Shown here: one piece after another, positions 61,561 to 64,000 of the stretch
Position numbering within the stretch: position 1 is the stretch's first letter
Layout: the number at the start of each line of letters is the position of its first letter
Assembly (NCBI GenBank): GCA_023213315.1
Contig: JAKCPI010001759.1
Coordinates: 1 to 64,000 of the forward strand
Direction of reading: 5' to 3'
DNA from: Euborellia annulipes
Lineage: Eukaryota > Arthropoda > Insecta > Dermaptera > Anisolabididae
Length of the DNA: 64,000 nucleotides
Position numbers and translations under genes: made by a program
Notes under the pieces: generated by a model
Told to the model about the DNA's origin: nothing
The model's database searches: none
What the model saw: the letters and a program-made list of their open reading frames with translations, nothing else

Positions 61561-62370
61561 AATAGGAGGGGGCCATGAGATATTTATTTTGTTTCCAACG
61601 GGGCCGCGACTCAAAAAGTTTACAAGCACTGAACTAAAGGTCTAAAGGGATGGATTTTATTATTTAATATATTTATGAGAAATAAGCATCTCTTTATTGA
61701 AGACAAAATATTTTGAAATTTTATTTCTTCTCAAAGGATTGAATTTTTTATAGATAAATATGCAGTCTTTTATTCTAAGTTAAAAAAAAGTTTCGAATAA
61801 AATTTTATAAAAGCATAAAAAGAAGAAATCAATCAATTTGGCAATTATTTCAAATGATGGGAGAGCATCAATTTGTTTTTTTCTAATTCGATCGGCGCCC
61901 AGAGTGCAGGCAGGGAGCCTCGCTTCACTCTTGTCTAGGCTTTTCTTCACGCGCAGATTCGCTTTTCAAAAACTCGCTATATCGTTCTTATTTTTCGTTG
62001 GATTTGTGGAAAAATGCAAAACTGGTCTTTTCAATCAATTATAAAGCTATAGACATTTTTTTATTTAACTACGACCACATAAAATGGGGGTTTATTAATT
62101 GCCTTTTACATATTAAAATTTTAACTGCCTCTTTCATTTTCTAATTATCCTAATTTATTGTTTTTTAATTAAATAAACACATTTAGACCTTGATATTGAT
62201 TGAATAACTTAGTATATAAAATATTCAAGCAAAAACAATGAAATTTTAGTCTCAAAACGTTCTGAAAATTATTAAAAATCGATTTTCCAAATTATTTTAA
62301 ATATATTTTTTTAAAAAAAAAAATTATTTTTTTGATGCTGTTCTCATTTTGCTTTCAAAATTGTTTGAAG
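61560..62370. other. Interval with no recognised gene
   Basis: Contains the duplicate at 61788-61918; otherwise AT-rich. The frame at 61838-62044 follows the repeat and is not supported. Confidence 0.5.
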
Positions 62371-62374
62371 GCCA

Positions 62375-62522
62375 CCATGGGCGTAACTAGAGAATTTGGC
62401 TGGGGGGGGGGGGCATGGGACCAGCCATCCTCCGGAGGGCCTGGTATTTTCTCAATTTTTCTTGGGACAAGGGCTTTCTGGGGGGGGGAGACCCCCCCGG
62501 CACCCCCCTAGTTACGTCCATG
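62375..62522 (+). mobile_element. Short hAT MITE, CATGGGCGTAACTAG termini, copy 2
   Basis: Inverted ends CATGGGCGTAACTAG and CATGGACGTAACTAG. The interior matches 39784-39917 (AATTTGGCTGGGG, GGGCCTGG, TTTCTCAATTTTTCTTGGG). No clear TSD. Confidence 0.75.
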
Positions 62523-62886
62523 CAGGTGTGGTCAAACTTTTATCCATGAAGGGACTTTTGTTTAAAAATGAGGTTTTTCGAGCAAAAACCCAATTTTAGA
62601 GTTAATTACTCGGGATTTTTTTTATTCATTCGATTAGAGGTTTTCTTCCCGCACAAATTGACATCACATTTTGTCTGATCTGATTAGCCGTTCGGAATCC
62701 ACAGGGGTTTAAACTTTCAAAATAGAATTTCCCGCAGCGCGGTAAAATGAAATGATAGGAAAAAAATAAACGGAGAAATCTTTAGCTGAAGAATCATTTT
62801 TTCTAACCGTATATTCAACATAATTATATCTCTTAAGACAGAGGAGATATTCAAGCCGATAAACTTTTTCGTGCATACCATCCTAA

Positions 62887-63153
62887 CAAGGGCGGATACA
62901 AGGGGGGTATAGGGTTAATTACTCCCCCCCCCCCGATTTTTGAAAAAAATACTTTTTTTTCGAAAAAAAATTTATTTTTAATGTAAAATTTTAAAAATTA
63001 ATACTTAAATGATTGATTTTTATTTATATTCTGGCAAACAAGTACAGAATGCGCCTTTAAATTTCGGAAATTATGAAAAAATAGTGTGCTGTGCGATGAG
63101 TCACACCAGATTACCCCCCCCCCCCCCGAGAAACACCTCTGGATCCGCCCTTG
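62887..63153 (+). mobile_element. hAT MITE family A, copy 7
   Basis: CAAGGGCGGATACAAGG at the left, CTGGATCCGCCCTTG at the right, plus the hairpin half (GTGTGCTGTGCG ... GTCACACCAGATTACC). TSD not clear (CATCCTAA / CGTCCTCC). Confidence 0.82.
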
Positions 63154-63609
63154 CGTCCTCCGAACACTATAGACACATGCGTTGTAAGTCGTTGTCATTT
63201 CAAAAATTTTGCCAATTTATATTTGAAAAAAGAAATACAGCTTTTATTCTTTCCCTATTATAACCCATGTGAAATATTTATTATTTTATAGCACTCTCTC
63301 TTTAAGAACCAAAGATCCTAGCCGACAATTATGACGTCAACGACAATTTAATACAAATTGACATCTTAACGTAGATAGACCTTCTATTTTTGCCACTGGC
63401 AGATTATAAGGCCCTAGGCGTAAAAAAAATTAGGCCCCGAATAACAAAAATGTCTTTGAAAATTAATTTATAGGTATTTTAAATATAATAAATTCAATTT
63501 TTATTTAAATTAATGTATTTATTTTTATTTTATTTTTTTTTAACCCTTTTCGTCTACAGAGGCCATTTAGGGGTTATTTCTCTATTCGTATGATTTTTAA
63601 ATACAAAAA

Positions 63610-63742
63610 CCGATGGCTATCGGGGGGCGTTCCACACGCTGATTGCTCGGGGTCACCAATCCCGAACTTTCGCCGTGCTCGGCATCACTTAACCACAACA
63701 TTGTGGTGACTGCTGCTCTTCTCCGTTGCCAGACCCCCGGCT
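63610..63742 (-). repeat. 5S-rRNA-like sequence (pseudogene or 5S-derived SINE head)
   Basis: On the minus strand GGTTAAGTGATGCCGAGC, then CGGCGAAAGTTCGGGATTGG and TGACC resemble the 5S internal promoter (box A GTTAAGCAACGTCGGGC, box C GGATGGGTGACC). Flanking parts of 5S are poor, so it is not a functional 5S gene. GC-rich in an AT-rich context. Confidence 0.4.
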
Positions 63743-64000
63743 AAATTAATTTATTAAAAAAATACAAATAAAATAAAAAATAAAAATTTTATGGAAAGTC
63801 ATTAACAAAGTATTAATTAATATTTAATTTTTCCTTTATTATAAGGTCTTAATATTTAAATTAATACTTTGTTGTCAATTATCGTTGAAAAATAATATCT
63901 AATAAAATTTGGAACAAAAATGAATTGAATTATGTTATTTTTCTTTTTACATAAAATTGAGAGCTACACCTAATATCAAGGCCGGAACAACTAGATTTCT

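Overview
The window is AT-rich nuclear DNA of an animal, most likely an arthropod (insect or copepod-like; I cannot name the species). The evidence is GT-AG introns, secreted S1 serine proteases, a DM9-repeat protein, tRNA-derived SINEs, 3' ends of non-LTR retrotransposons, and a very dense population of non-autonomous DNA transposons, many with intact target-site duplications (TSDs). No rRNA operon, functional tRNA gene, CRISPR array or prokaryotic operon was seen.

I could assemble four protein-coding genes exon by exon, all on the minus strand. (1) A DM9-domain gene with exons at 33.2, 25.4-25.0 and 24.85-24.6 kb and a 7.8-kb first intron full of transposons. (2-4) Three tandem chymotrypsin-fold serine protease genes at 35.6-39.6, 42.9-46.9 and 51.3-56.4 kb. 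Each has seven coding exons with identical intron phases, an intact His/Asp/Ser triad and a Gly where trypsins have the S1-pocket Asp. They are recent tandem paralogues, probably secreted as zymogens.

Layout: 0-24 kb is gene-poor and made of transposon debris (a truncated jockey-like LINE, hAT-type MITEs, Helentron-like elements, fold-back elements with tRNA-like T arms, and a LINE tail interrupted by a palindromic MITE). 24.6-33.3 kb is the DM9 gene. 35-56.4 kb is the protease cluster, whose larger introns carry hAT, Tc1/mariner-like and SINE insertions. 47.4-48.1 kb is a CpG-rich PIF/Harbinger-like element between proteases 2 and 3. 56.4-64 kb is again repeats, including a triple nest of transposons at 57.3-58.6 kb, a ~166-bp satellite at 59.76-60.72 kb and a 5S-rRNA-like sequence at the right edge.

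Most notable: (a) at least seven inverted pairs or single copies of a hammerhead-ribozyme-like motif (CTGARGA, stem II, GAAACGTC), whose stem II sequences differ between families yet still pair; (b) a ~670-bp Helentron-like family in which the 5' terminal 13-mer recurs inverted inside a 3' hairpin; (c) a 250-270-bp hAT MITE family with 8-bp TSDs that carries half of that same hairpin; (d) homopolymer G/C tracts just inside the termini of nearly every hAT-type element here.
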